From: Coremacera marginata
Lineage: Eukaryota; Arthropoda; Insecta; Diptera; Sciomyzidae
Length of the DNA: 64,000 nucleotides
Assembly: GCA_914767935.1 (NCBI GenBank)
Contig: OU612043.1
Location: 251,388,620-251,452,619 of the forward strand
Direction: 5' to 3'
A model generated the notes under the pieces. It searched no databases. It saw nothing but the letters and a program-made list of their open reading frames with translations, and was not told the DNA's origin. The translations under genes and the position numbers were made by a program. Below, piece after piece: positions 46,044-58,110 of this stretch (positions are counted from its first letter, which is position 1; every line of letters starts with the position of its first letter).

Positions 46044-47517
46044 ATGAAGGCAGATATTGATGGTTTGTCTGCTTTTTGTTTAAAGAAATTTGCAATATCC
46101 ATTGTCAAACCTTTATGTCTTATTTTTAATAAATCCCTTATGTCGGGTGATTTCATAAGAAATTGGAAAATGGCTTCTATAACCCCTGTTTTTAAGTCTG
46201 GTAGAAAAAATAATGTTGCAAACCACCGACCAATATCGAAACTCTCAAACACATCTAAACTTTTTGAACATATAGTAAAAACTGAACTAGATTTTTCGTT
46301 AAAAATTAATATTTCACCATCACAACATGGGTTTGTTCACGGACGGTCAACAACTACTAACTTAGCCGTCTTTGCTTACTTTTGTATGTCATCTTTTGCT
46401 GATACTAGCCAAGTTGAAGCTATATACACCGATTTTTTCAAGGCATTTGACAACGTTTCTCATTCTGTTTTAGTAGCAAAGCTTGCCAAAATGGGTTTTC
46501 ACTCAAACTTTTTCAATTGGAATAAAAGTTATTTCGCTGACAGGCTCTCCTTTGTCCAAGTAGATAATGTTAAATCAACAACTTTTCTAGCAACATCTGG
46601 TGTCCCACAGGGCAGCGTTTTAGGGCCACTTATTTTCATTTTATTTATTAATGATATATGTAGTTGTATTTCTTTTGCAAATTATTTGTTATACGCTGAT
46701 GATTTAAAAATTTACAACGTTGTCCGCAATAATTTAGTTATTACTTTGATGCAGCATGATTTAAATTTATTATTCGATTGGTGCAAACGTAACCGATTAT
46801 TCTTAAATTTAAATAAATGTTTCATGTTTCTTACGCCAAAATAAGAAATAAATTAACTACGTCCTTTTTTATTGATAATACAAAGTTAACTTGTGTTAAT
46901 GAAATTATTGATCTTGGTGTTTGTTTTGATTCTAGTTTTTCATTTGCACGGCACTTGACATGCACGCTGTCTAAATCTTATTTCATATATGCGTTCTTAA
47001 GACGAAATTGTAGGAATTTTTCTGATCCTTATACCTTAAAGAGTCTTTTTCTTTGCTTCTTGAGATCACGTTTAGAATACGCTTCTTTTATTTGGAACCC
47101 ATACTATGCTGTTCAAACTCAGGCTTGAACGCATACAGAAAACATTTTTAAAATTTTGCTCAGCGATCTTTCAATTTTGTTGAATCGCTTCCATCGTATA
47201 ATGCTCGTTGTATTTTGTTAAATTTAAAATTGTTGGAAACAAGGCGAACTATTCAGTCGTTAATATTTCTCTATGACATTGTTTGTGGTAATATTAACTG
47301 TCCCTTCTTGTTAAGTGCAATTAATTTCAATGATCCTGCAAGAAATTTGCGTCATTTTGATTACTTTAAAATTAGTTATTATAGAACAAACTATCTTTTA
47401 TATGAACCTTTAAATAGAACTCTTAAAAAATACAATTCACTTTGTTTAAAAATTAATATTGATTTTTGTGATAGAAGAAATGTGTTTATAAATGCTCTTC
47501 ATTCATTTTATTCTTAA
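46044..47517 (+). pseudogene. Decayed non-LTR reverse transcriptase, frameshifted
   Basis: This begins in the RT domain: KADIDGLSAFCLKKFA, WKMASITPVFKSGRKNNVAN, HRPISKLSNTSKLFEHIV, SQHGFVHGRSTTTNLA, IYTDFFKAFDNVSHSVL, GVPQGSVLGPLIFILFINDI and the active site YADDLKIYN. The frame then breaks near 46830 and resumes as LTCVNEIIDLGVCFDSSFSF, SYFIYAFLRRNC, SRLEYASFIWNPYY. It breaks again near 47125 (LERIQKTFLKFC) and near 47160, then resumes as NLKLLETRRTIQSLIFLYDI to the end at 47517. At least three frame changes make it dead. It starts within RT, so the endonuclease is missing. It has a lower GC content and a different sequence from the LINE at 21628, so it is another family. Confidence 0.82.
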
Positions 47518-47519
47518 GT

Positions 47520-50500
47520 TATCGTTGTGTAGCTGTAACCTAACTCCTAAGAATACAATTAATTTTTATATTTTGCTTGTTTGAAAAAATTTAAAAATTT
47601 ATAGATATATATATTTCAATATATAAGCGGATTTATATCGAAACTCTTATTGAAATTTTTAAATTTCACAAGAAACCCATACTTTACTTTTAGGCTTTAA
47701 ATCTACGTTGAAACCAGCCCAAAAAATCAGACCTTACTCCATTGAGTATTGATTAAACTATACTGGAAATAAAGAATTTCAGAATCACAAATATCTCAAA
47801 AAATTCAAATTTTAATTCGAGCGGATGTTGAATAACATCCTTCACAACAATATTTGAAATAAATTCTTTATAAACACTTTCTTTATCTTTTCCTGTCAAT
47901 TCAAATACACAAAGTGAAAGTGTGCCCCAGTTTCTACTGGGATATCGATTAATGAATACGATTGATGACTAAAAGTGTGTACACACACGCACTCACTCGC
48001 ATTTACGTCTTACATACACTTGCATATGCGTAACATGGACACGTTAGAAATAAATTTTAATTTCAGTCTTGAGGGCATTTTTAATTGAACCTATTGTTTA
48101 AATCTTAAAACATTCACATCATTTTACCTAACTTAATTTAGAAAACTCTTTCCTACATCTACAAAAATCTATCAAGCAGAAAATATTTTAAATTTAAATG
48201 AAAAAAAAAATACTTCGAAATTCCTTTGATTCAATAGATAAACATATTCAAGTTTTCCCAAATTCCAGATGAATTTAGGCCAGTTCAATAATAAATTCAA
48301 AAATATTTCAACTACAAAGAAGTCAACTGCACTAACCCCGATCAGTTGAATGTGTGTATGTGTAAGCAAGTCTTGCAATATTTTTCGACTCTTGGGCTGA
48401 AACATCATCATACTAAAACATCATACGTTTATATTTATTTATTTTCTTTTTATTAAATCGAATACAAATTATAAATTATTTTTGCAGCTATATCAGAGTA
48501 TATAAAAAATAGTCCTTCCACCATCTTGAAGAAGCTAGCAAAGCATAAAAACACATTTGCAAATGTATGCTTATAATTTATTTATTTATTTATTCTTTGG
48601 TATTTATTTTCCTCCTTCTTTGTTTGCATTTTCTTCATTTTTTTCATTCATCAAGTATAAAGTGTGTAAAGAGCGTTAATGCATCTGTTTGAAGGAGTTC
48701 AAGCTCCAACGCGCTCATCTCTTACATTGATTCCAGCGAAATGTTCCAGTCCTGGTACTTTATGGAAAGTCATTATCAAACATCGACGAAGAATTTGCTT
48801 GGTAGAAATATAATAATTTTTTTGGTTTTTTTTTTTTTTTTTTTGTTCTTACTGGTTTTTTCAGATGTATTGAATTGTTGAAGCATTTGGATTCGAATTG
48901 ACATGATGTTGTGACGAACACATCAGTGGGAATGTAAAGCAAACAAATTGTGTACAGATGTTTATTCAAGGGCAATGAACGATAATATGTTGATGGTTGG
49001 TACAGGCGTTAATAGATAATTTAACATTTTTGGGAAATTCTTATCTTATTCTTTCCTAATTCTAAGCCTTCCCACCGGTACCAAAGCTTTTGCTAGTGTA
49101 TTTAACTAGTCCGGATAAGAAAACTGTTAGTCAACAATAATATTTATAAGATCCTTACCCACTCTATAGATTTTATGGATCCTTGAAGATAACGTCAACA
49201 AGTGTGCACAAGAAACTTCTTCAGAGCAACTACGTCAACTGTGTTTTCCCTCCCTACTTCTCGATAGCAACAACGAGAAAACAAAAATACAAGTAAATCC
49301 AATCAAGTATGCGTGGTAACATTGGGGTATAATTTTGGTAGAGCGATTGAAATTTCGTGTATTTCTTTGTTGTTGATAAAGAAGCGTATTGTCCCGAGTT
49401 AGAATCGATTCACGACTATGTTGAGTAAACAAAAACTTTTGTGGCCAAATCTTTGCTATAAATTGAACGATGTATAACAAGAATTTCGTTCTATATCTAT
49501 CATTCTTGGATGTATACAATACTTGATTTCGGGTTTCTTCGTATATTGTTCGAGCACGTTAAGCATGTAGCCGGATGATACGCGGTTCAATGAGAGCACG
49601 AAAGAGAAAAGGCAGTAGATCCTGGACATGTTTCTTTTAAATATTTGTAAATAAAAAATATATATACAAAAAACAGCAAGGTCTGTAGTCTATGCTGTTT
49701 TGAGTAACGAACCTGGGATAACTCAAATCATCAAATTAAAATAATAAAGTCTCCTATAACCAATTCGGCCACGGATGTAAAAGACTTCCGTGATTTAATT
49801 CTGTAGGCGAATATTCTGAAACTAACAATTCTGATAACTGCCATACAAACATTTGTTCAAAAAAGAAACACTTGATATTTCCTATGATATCGCCATGTCA
49901 TACCAGTTGACAATATGAAAAAAGACAGATCTTCAACTCAGTACTGGTATGTAGGCACACTGATTTTAAAATATTTGGTTAAACTGCAGGGGGAAATGTT
50001 AATAAAATAAATTAACAATCATCCCAGAAATATCATTTTTGGAAAAATTTCACTTCCAGTGTGCGTGGTGGCCTACTTTTTTTTTAACCAAAAAATTTAG
50101 CAACTAAAAATAGCCAAGCTAAAAAAAAAACTGAAAAGTAGTTAGGAGCTTAACACTATTTTCAGAACTAAATAAAAAAAACAAGCTAAGACTATATTAA
50201 AACTAGCTAAAATGACAGCACTGTCAACGATTTCCACCAGCACAATTGCTTCGAGAATATAGATCTCACATCCAGGCTTCTGCAGTAGCTGTGAATATGT
50301 ATAAAAAATAGAAACCATCAAACAACAACGTCAAATTTGGGATTTATTTAAATTCATATGGAGCACATGCTGGTTCAGACAACCATGTTTCAACTGATTA
50401 AGGTACCTATTGCGAGTAAGTTCCAATAGGTCAACAATCAAGGGAAATCACAATGGACCAATAGGACCCCGAGCTTGCAATCTCAGGTTACTGGTCCCTA
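47520..50500. other. AT-rich DNA, no gene recognised
   Basis: No motif-bearing ORF was found. A poly-T run lies at about 48823-48844. A short block at 50060-50223 with repeated AGCTAA/TAGC phrases and CAGTG-like ends might be a small hAT-type MITE but is unconfirmed. Confidence 0.3.
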
Positions 50501-50648
50501 TTACCTACCCTAACAATATCTAACCTTTTGTAACATAACCTAGCCTAGCCAAACATAACTTAAGATATCCTATCCCAAACTAGCCTAACCCAACTTGACA
50601 TAACCTAACCTAACCTTGCCTAACCTAACCTATCCTAACCTAACCCAA
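50501..50648 (+). repeat. Degenerate CCTAA (TTAGG-type) repeat
   Basis: About 150 bp is built from CCTAA with variants (CCTAG, CCTTG, CCCAA, TCCTA). The cleanest part is at about 50595-50645: ACATAACCTAACCTAACC, then TTGCCTAACCTAACC, then TATCCTAACCTAACCC. The complement, TTAGG, is the ancestral arthropod telomere motif, which Diptera are known to have lost as a telomere sequence. Confidence 0.7.
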
Positions 50649-52598
50649 ATAAAAGGAAAACTTCCGGGCCAGGTAGTTAACTCTTAAATGACACATTTGT
50701 GCGAATTCGCACTACAGCAAAAAGTATACTTTTATTGAATGCCGTTGAATTTGGTCATGATGTCTCTGGACTACGAGTTTCCAAAAATCGGCTAGGGCAA
50801 AAATCAGCTAAAATAGCCAACCGAAAAATTTTAAATGAAGTTTTTTGTACTAATCAAAATTTTACCCTAAGTGCACTTTTTTTATAACAAAATCATTGTA
50901 ATAGTTTTCATATTTTTGACTTATAATAAATAACAACAAATTTTTTCAAAAGGTCCTTTCTAAGAATTCTCTTTAAAGGTCTTTAGCTTAAAGCGAATTT
51001 TCAAAAGGAAAATTATTTTCTTTAAAAATATGTATTAAACTCCGTAATAAATTTCTTAAAAAATTTCCTAGTTCATAAGCTGCAAAAAGTTTATTTTTCA
51101 TTTATTTATTTTTTTTGCGATATTTAATCAAAGATCCTTTATTCTTTATTCAGAGATTATATTGATGTCGCTGCTTTAAAAAATTAATCCAAGTAATGCT
51201 CAAATTTTTACTATATTGATGAAGTTTTCAATATCGGAATTTTTCGGCCTCAGCGTTACACGGATGGAATTTTTTGCTTTAATAAATTCGACGTGCAACA
51301 CACAAGCATTCCCCTCCCACTAGCCTGAAAATAAAAAAATACAAAAAAAATAATAATATAAAATAAAAATCATAATAATTTCAACGTACGCAAAGAACGT
51401 ACATCCTCCGTAGGTAACAGACTCAGAAGAATGACCTCAAGAGCATCGCCGCAAAAATGTTCGCCATATTGAGGGTGCTCACCGAGCTGGCGTCACTTTA
51501 AATATTTCATACCAATATTACCGCACAGCGATGATTACGTAAGGAGTCCCCGATACTTTATTGAATTGCAGAAAAGAAACGCGGAAACGCATGACCGCCA
51601 TGTGTTGAAAAACTTCTACTCCATATGAACATATGGGATGGCCTGGACTGGCCTGCGGATGATTTCATACGCAGCTCATGTGCAATTGCAACGCAACAAA
51701 TAATTTAAAAAATAAAAAAAAAAAAAAAAAATGGTAATATTTTTATTAAAATAAAATAAGCTAAAGGACGTCGCATGGTGCGTCCCGATGTTTACGCTGC
51801 TGATGACATAGCCAAGTGAAAAAGCATGGACGACGATGACCAACGTGTACATGTGCATGTGTTCGGTGATGGTGATGCCATCAAGTCTGACAACTGACAG
51901 CAACAGCAGCAGCAGCAGGAGCAGCAGCCATGGCATCAGGGATGATGTATTTTTTGTTAATTAACAAACATTTTAAATAATAAAAGGAAAATATTATTTC
52001 TGCCTCCTTCTGCAATATGTATCCAATGGATTTAACTACCATCAATGGACATTGGTGTTGGCTTAAACGGCTGAACGAATTCCCGTTGTATGTAATTGAA
52101 TTTGCCAGGTAGAACCAACCGTTCAAATATTTATTCCCGAGGTAAATATTAAAAAATGCCTTGGCTTGGATAAGCCGTTGCCTATATTTACTCAAATATT
52201 CACAAGGATTTCCGGGATGTACCAGATAATAGCTTTAATCAACTATATACATACAGGCGCAACCTGAGGGTAGGTAGATTTAACGGCAGTTCGCTTTCAG
52301 CACCTTTGTGATTTAAAGTGGCCATTTTGTGACCATCAATGGTGTTTTAGGTGATTTTTGGTGTAAATTTCTAGATTATACTGCTTGATTAATGATGGTT
52401 TTTAGGGAGTTTTGACAAAATTAGACCTAACCCCGTTTGATAAAAAGAAATATAGTAGCGCTTTGAGCGGCTCTATCCTCAACCCAAATATTTTGTAATA
52501 TGAATTGTTTGCATATAATACTTAAATTATCCTTCATTAAAGTGAGTGACTCTCATCTTCGGTAAGTAACGCAGATGATTTATTGAATAGTATTTTTT
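50649..52598. other. AT-rich DNA, no gene recognised
   Basis: This contains a CAG-type trinucleotide run at 51896-51929 (ACAGCAACAGCAGCAGCAGC, then AGGAGCAGCAGCC). ORFs that run through it (Leu or Ala runs) are not supported by other exons. Confidence 0.35.
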
Positions 52599-53313
52599 CA
52601 TTTTGAAACCGTGAAAAAAGTACTAAATTACACCACGCATATAAAATTTTACACCACGCATACTGTATACCATATTGTATACCATACAATATTATATCTA
52701 GATATATACGTAATAATTTCCTACAAACAATAAAAAATGTTACTTTAAATTTTGTTATATTAAAATAGTGTTGGTAGTAATGTATATATACATAAATTCG
52801 TAAGTAATCGTAAGTGTATCATTCTTAATAACTTCTCTTCAAGAAGTCTTTAGGATAAAATAAAGATAGTAATTGTTGGTTGGGAATGCTTCCTACATTC
52901 TATGGAATATTTACTGTTTATATTAGGAATTGTTTCCATTTTCTAGAAGGTAAATAGAAACATTTTGAAACCGTGAAAAAAGTACTAAATTACACCACGC
53001 ATATAAAATTTTACACCACGCATACTGTATACCATATTGTATACCATACAATATTATATCTAGATATAATAATTTCCATATAACAATAAAAAATGTTACT
53101 TTAAATTTTGCTATATTAAAATAGTGTTGGTAGTAATGTATATATACATAAATTCGTAAGTAATCGTTCATTCTTAATAACTTCTCTTCAAGAAGTCTTT
53201 AGGATAAAATAAAGATAGTAATTGTTGGTTGGGAATGCTTCCTACATTCTATGGAATATTTACTGTTTATATTAGGAATTGTTTCCATTTCCTAGAAGGT
53301 AAATAGAAACATT
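52599..53313 (+). repeat. Recent tandem duplication, 362-bp offset
   Basis: The sequence starting CATTTTGAAACCGTG at 52599 is repeated from 52961. The second copy (about 352 bp) differs only by small deletions near the TAATAATTTCC and CGTAAG(TG)TAT stretches and a few substitutions. Each copy contains an inner short duplication of ACACCACGCATA and of ATACCATA. The high identity points to a recent unequal exchange or an assembly artefact. It is non-coding. Confidence 0.9.
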
Positions 53314-53314
53314 C

Positions 53315-55918
53315 CATACACATAAACTTTCACATACACACATACAGCGAACACCCCGCGTTTAAACAACTTGTTAAGTTTAATCAATAGGTACTCTGGC
53401 GCAAAGGGTTTTAAGCGCAGTAGAATCTGTTTTATAAGCTGGATTGATTTGAAATTTTTGTACATATTCTTGAATAGTTGTAAAACAAACAAAAAAAAGA
53501 AATGTTTGCCTAAGACCTCCCTTAAATGATTTGTCAGCACTCGTGATGATTCATCGAAATATAGTTATATCAGATGAAGAAGTTGTTTAAGAATCAGCAA
53601 AAAAAAAAAAACCAATGGCTGGTTAAATAATACTGTAAGCCCCTGTTGTACACTTGATAATTTTGTGAAAAGTTTAACGTTTTGTAAATTTTGATAATTT
53701 TCGGCACTATGAAATAAACACCAATCCGAATGAAATATTCCCCTAAAAAAAAAAAAACAAAATGAAATAAGCCCCAAATAAAATTCGATTGGGGTTGTTT
53801 CATTGGGTGTTATTTCATATGAAATAACCCCCAAGAATAAAATTAAATATATCACATAAAAGATGACATAACCCACAAAAATTGATGGAAAATGTATGGA
53901 AATTTTTGGAGGCTTATTTAATTTTTTTTTTTTTTTCTTATTTCGTGGACACCAACGATTAGCTAGATACGAGAAGCACTATTTTATTCCATTCAAAAAT
54001 CTATTGCTTCTCGTGTCTTTCTTCTTGAGCTTTGTTAGGGTATCAAGACACCCGGATTGCTCGAAATATCCAGGTAGTCATGATTCAAAGATTTTTTTTT
54101 TTAAATTTTGTCAATAATATCTAAAGAAGTGATTCTTTTTTTAATCGTTTTAGAGAAGGATTCACCAGTTTTTTCACCTTTTGAACTGCACCAGGAGATA
54201 TGAGATAATAAAAACTTTTATCAAGTATGCATCATCTTCAAGTATGCGTATCTTCCTTTAAAAATGTCCTTTGTTACCTTTGCTTACGGGTAGAAATGCA
54301 TTACCAAACCTCAACACACACTTTAGGATAAAACTACGGATTGAGAGATTATCAGTAATTAAAAATTTTTTTTTTTTTTTTAATGCATCTCCACTCATGA
54401 GTCAATCAGAAATTTAAAAACGTCCTTATGTCGTAGATATAAATGATGTGAAGAGTACCCTTATATTCGTAGCTCCTATAAAAGTTGCCTTCCTATTTCC
54501 TCGCAGTGATGTCCTTGCCCCATTATTACAGAGTTATATATCAATAGAAAATTATTTTCTTAAATTTTGTTTTCTATTAAATTTCACTCACCAATTTTTT
54601 TTTTTATTTAACATTAAGAAATACGCTCATATAACTATAAAACTAAACCATGTTTATATCTTTAAGCATTAAAAGTAAAGTAAATTTTTCTTATGGAATT
54701 GTACAATAAAATTTAAAATAATTGATTTCTATTTGTTGTTAACTCATATTTTTCAATCCCTGCATACATTCACCATTTCATATGGTGCCATGAGGATGAA
54801 TTTATTTAATTTTTTTAATCGAAAAAAATTATAGAAAACTTAAGCAAATACAGCCTGGCACAGTTTGGTCAGGACAAGCGCAATATTTGTCTATCCTGCA
54901 TTGGCTTGAATCGTGTTTGCAGCACTGCATGTGATGCTGCAGCCTGTTGTTGCCAACAATATTCAAGAGATTTTACTTTGATTGCGCAACGGGATCCTCA
55001 GAATATGAAATGTGGCGTTTCAAATGCGAACTCGTCCTGCAAAAGAATTCAGCACAATGAATTCATCTCATTTTAAAAATTCGGCAGTTGTGACACGTTC
55101 CATTCGCACAACGAGGCCCACCGGTGGAACGCAGCAGCTACACATATCTTAATATTTCGCGCTGCCATGAATGTCAAACACATCAGAGCTCCGCTGTTGT
55201 TCAAAATAGTAGAAGCCAGAGTTGCCAAAAGATGCAATCCAAAGAAGAAGAAGACCAAGTCACGCACACATTTACACATGTTATTTACTCAGTTTTTATT
55301 TTCTTTGCTACCCACAGGGCTACAAAGGATTCTCATTGTTGCTATGCTGCGGCAGTCAACGGGAAACGGGAGTGATTTGAGTGGAGCCGTTCTCCAAAGG
55401 AGCACAAATAGCAATGGATTCACGTTCGCTATGAAAAATAGTTGCCAACAAACGAGGTGTCGTATTGCATTTCGTAATGAAATATTATAGATCTGAGAGC
55501 ATCTTTTGTTGGGTTGTAGAACGCAGTACCCGTTCGTGCGTCCAGCCTATAACTGAAGAACAGACTTAATTCAGTTCATTGATATTCGATTTCGATTCGA
55601 ACAAATCATAAATCACGCAGATTCAGGTAAATAAAAATGGTGATACTCGGCGCGAACAGTGCAGAACGGAACCAAAGTGCCGTTCCGTTTATGGGAATTC
55701 TCTAGCATAAAGCTATTATGTAAAAATGTTTAGTTACAATAATTTGAATAAGAGAGTCTTTGAAAACAATTTATGTTTATCATCTTGAGTCTGAGGGAAC
55801 AGTTTAAAATATTTCGTAATAAGATCTTATGGTTCGCTTTGGTCTCAATTCTTTTGAGTTCGTTGTCTTGCCTATCACTGCTTATACGAAACTATTTTCT
55901 ACTAATGTGAATTATATA
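53315..55918. other. Unrecognised DNA, no supported gene
   Basis: 53565-53880 has poly-A/T-linked ORFs without motifs. 54880-55560 is less AT-rich (for example TGCAGCACTGCATGTGATGC), with ORFs on both strands, but no family was recognised. It could be a relic of an older element or unique sequence. Confidence 0.3.
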
Positions 55919-56164
55919 CAGTAGAATCTCGATTATCCGAACATCAATTATTTGAATATTCGGTTATACAAACTTATTCTTCGCGACTCTTATTACCGAT
56001 TTAGAAATGATTTGACGACGCAACGAGACATGTTACGACGAGCTTATTCCCGCCTCCGACATATATAACAAGTACTCCCGCTCTCATATGTTTGCGCGAT
56101 AGTGTTTGTTAGTTTTTAATTTTATTTGATAGCGTTTATTTGATAAGTAATCGAGATTCTACTG
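55919..56164. mobile_element. pogo/Tigger-type MITE, 246 bp, TA duplication
   Basis: The ends read CAGTAGAATCTCGATTA inward on both sides, identical for 17 bp. The left side continues TCCGAACATCAATTATTTGA, a phrase like the TIRs of pogo-group elements. TA flanks both ends (55917-55918 and 56165-56166). There is no coding capacity. Confidence 0.85.
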
Positions 56165-56169
56165 TATTG

Positions 56170-57205
56170 ACTTCTTTCCCAAGCGAAAGTTTTTCCTCTC
56201 GCTCTATAAACATGATAGATAGAGTCCTGATGACCTAAGGACTCTTGTTGCCATTTAAATGTCGGTATATCACGTTAATCTGCTGCACAATTGCATTTTC
56301 AGAATCCATACAAAAGCACCGCAGAGTAGTGTCTGCCGCTTTGCGTCCTCACATCCGGCATCAATTATCGTAGCTTATGTAAAAGCGATGAAATAGCTGG
56401 ACGTTTGTGGCACATAATTAGTCGCAATTTCAAAAACATTTCCACAAATGACTGCACGCGAAAATTTAAAACACACATTACAAATACTGCCTCGTACTAA
56501 ATTTATTCAATTTCAACTCAATTCATTTGATGCGCTAGTAATAAATTCACAGATCCAGGTTCACTAGCGTTCTTTGTTATTCTTCAGAATGCCCAGTAAA
56601 AGCAATGTCAACAAGTGTGCAGGAAGAAACAATAATATGAACGACACCTTCAACATTGGCTCAACGTTTTCTTGAATCAAGTGCGATGTTGTGCGAATTA
56701 AAAGTTGCAAATAACTCAAATTAGGGAAATGAGGTTATGTTTACCAAGAATACTCGACAGAATAAATCCAACTGTGAATGCATTCGGCAAGACAGTTCTA
56801 CCACAACGACCTGCCGAATGCTTATCGAATGCAGATTACAACCAAGGTGACCAGGTTGAAATATGGTTTTTGTTTAAAGCAATCTTGTTATTTTTAAAAT
56901 ACAATTTTTATTTTTGACACAACAGTTTTATTTAATTTAAATCTGTGGGGACATTAAGTTCAAGCATAAATCCCCGTTTTCATTCGTTTATTAACTGTCT
57001 ATAAAATTTTTATATATTTTTCCGAATTCACTGTTGCAAATGTTTTGTGTATCTAGCTACAAGGACATTATTTTTGGGCTATATAAATATTTTGGGCGAT
57101 ATAAATTAATTATATCGTCATTTATATCATAAAATATATAATAAAATATTAAGCATAAAATAAGACAAAACACCAAACCTACCTCCCACAAAATGCGATT
57201 TCACT
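56170..57205. other. AT-rich DNA, no gene recognised
   Basis: No motif-bearing ORF or structured repeat was found. Confidence 0.3.
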
Positions 57206-58110
57206 AGTAGGTCATTCAATAAGTCCGTAGGATAAGTAAGAAAAAAACAAAATTTTGATAAAACTCGATTATATTATTTAACATAGTTGCCTTCGAGAGC
57301 GATACAACGAGTATAGCGATTTTCCAACTTTTCGATACCAATTTTATAGTACGATTTCTCTTTTTCGTCAAAATAGACCTCAGTTTTAGCGATAACTTCA
57401 TCATTGGACTTGAATTTCTTTCCAGCAAGCATTCTCTTGAGATCTGAAAACAGGAAAAAGTCGCTGGGGGCTTAATCTGGAGAATACGGTGGGTGGGTAA
57501 GCAATTCGAAGCCCAATTCATTCAATTTTGCCATCGTTTTCATCGATTTGTGACACGGTGCATTGTCTTGGTGAAACAACACTTTTTTCTTTTGCAAATG
57601 TGGCCGTTTCTTGGCGATTTCAGCCTTCAATCGATCCAAAAGTGAACAGTAATAGTCGTTGTTGGTCTTTGCTCGCTTTGGATTCGGTTCGTCGATTGCT
57701 GTCCACTCAGCTGACTGTCTGAGGATTTGCTTTGAGGACTGACTTTGGATTCTGGTACTATTGCACACCATGTTTCATCCATTGTCACATATCGACGATA
57801 GAATTCGATTTTATTGCGGTTTGACAGCGCCAAACACTCCTCTGAAGCATCAATGCGTTGTTGTTTTTGGTCGACTGTGAGCTCACGCGGCACTTACTTT
57901 GCACAGAGCTTTCGGATACCCAAATGTTCGTGTAAAATGGTAAAAACACTACCATCTGATATCTTAACAATGCCAGGTAGCTCGTGCACCTTCAATTTGC
58001 GATCGTTCATAATCAATTTGTGGATTTTTTTGATTTTTTGTGGAATAACAGTCTGAACAGGGCATCCACTGCGCTCTGCATCATTTGTGCTGGTACGACC
58101 AATCCATAGC
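57206..58110 (-). pseudogene. Decayed mariner transposase (DD34D type), 5' truncated
   Basis: Read on the minus strand: TSTNDAERSGCPVQ, KIHKLIMNDRKLKVHEL, ISDGSVFTILHEHLGIRKLC, a TAA in place of the Trp of KWVPREL (57894-57896), VPRELTVDQKQQRIDASEEC, YRRYVTMDETW (first Asp), and a garbled stretch with a frame change near 57745. The minus strand then reads QSAEWTAIDEPNPKRAKT joined straight to NNDYYCSLLDRLKAEIAKKR, so the usual FWDxxGIIFIDYL segment is deleted. It goes on to VLFHQDNAPCH (second Asp), HPPYSPD, a TAA in place of Leu (57472-57474), APSDFFLF (third Asp), and on to the normal end at 57274. A mariner-like terminal sequence (GGTCATTCAATAAGTCCG) lies at the 3' side (about 57212). The opposite end is missing. 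Confidence 0.88.

Noticed and set aside
50060..50223. Possible small hAT MITE with CAGTG-like ends and repeated AGCTAA
   Set aside because: The ends match for only five bases, and the flanking 8-mers (TTCACTTC and TCAACGAT) are not duplicates.
51676..52195. ORFs with Leu or Ala runs at the CAG repeat
   Set aside because: The runs come from the trinucleotide repeat, and the flanking sequence shows no coding features.
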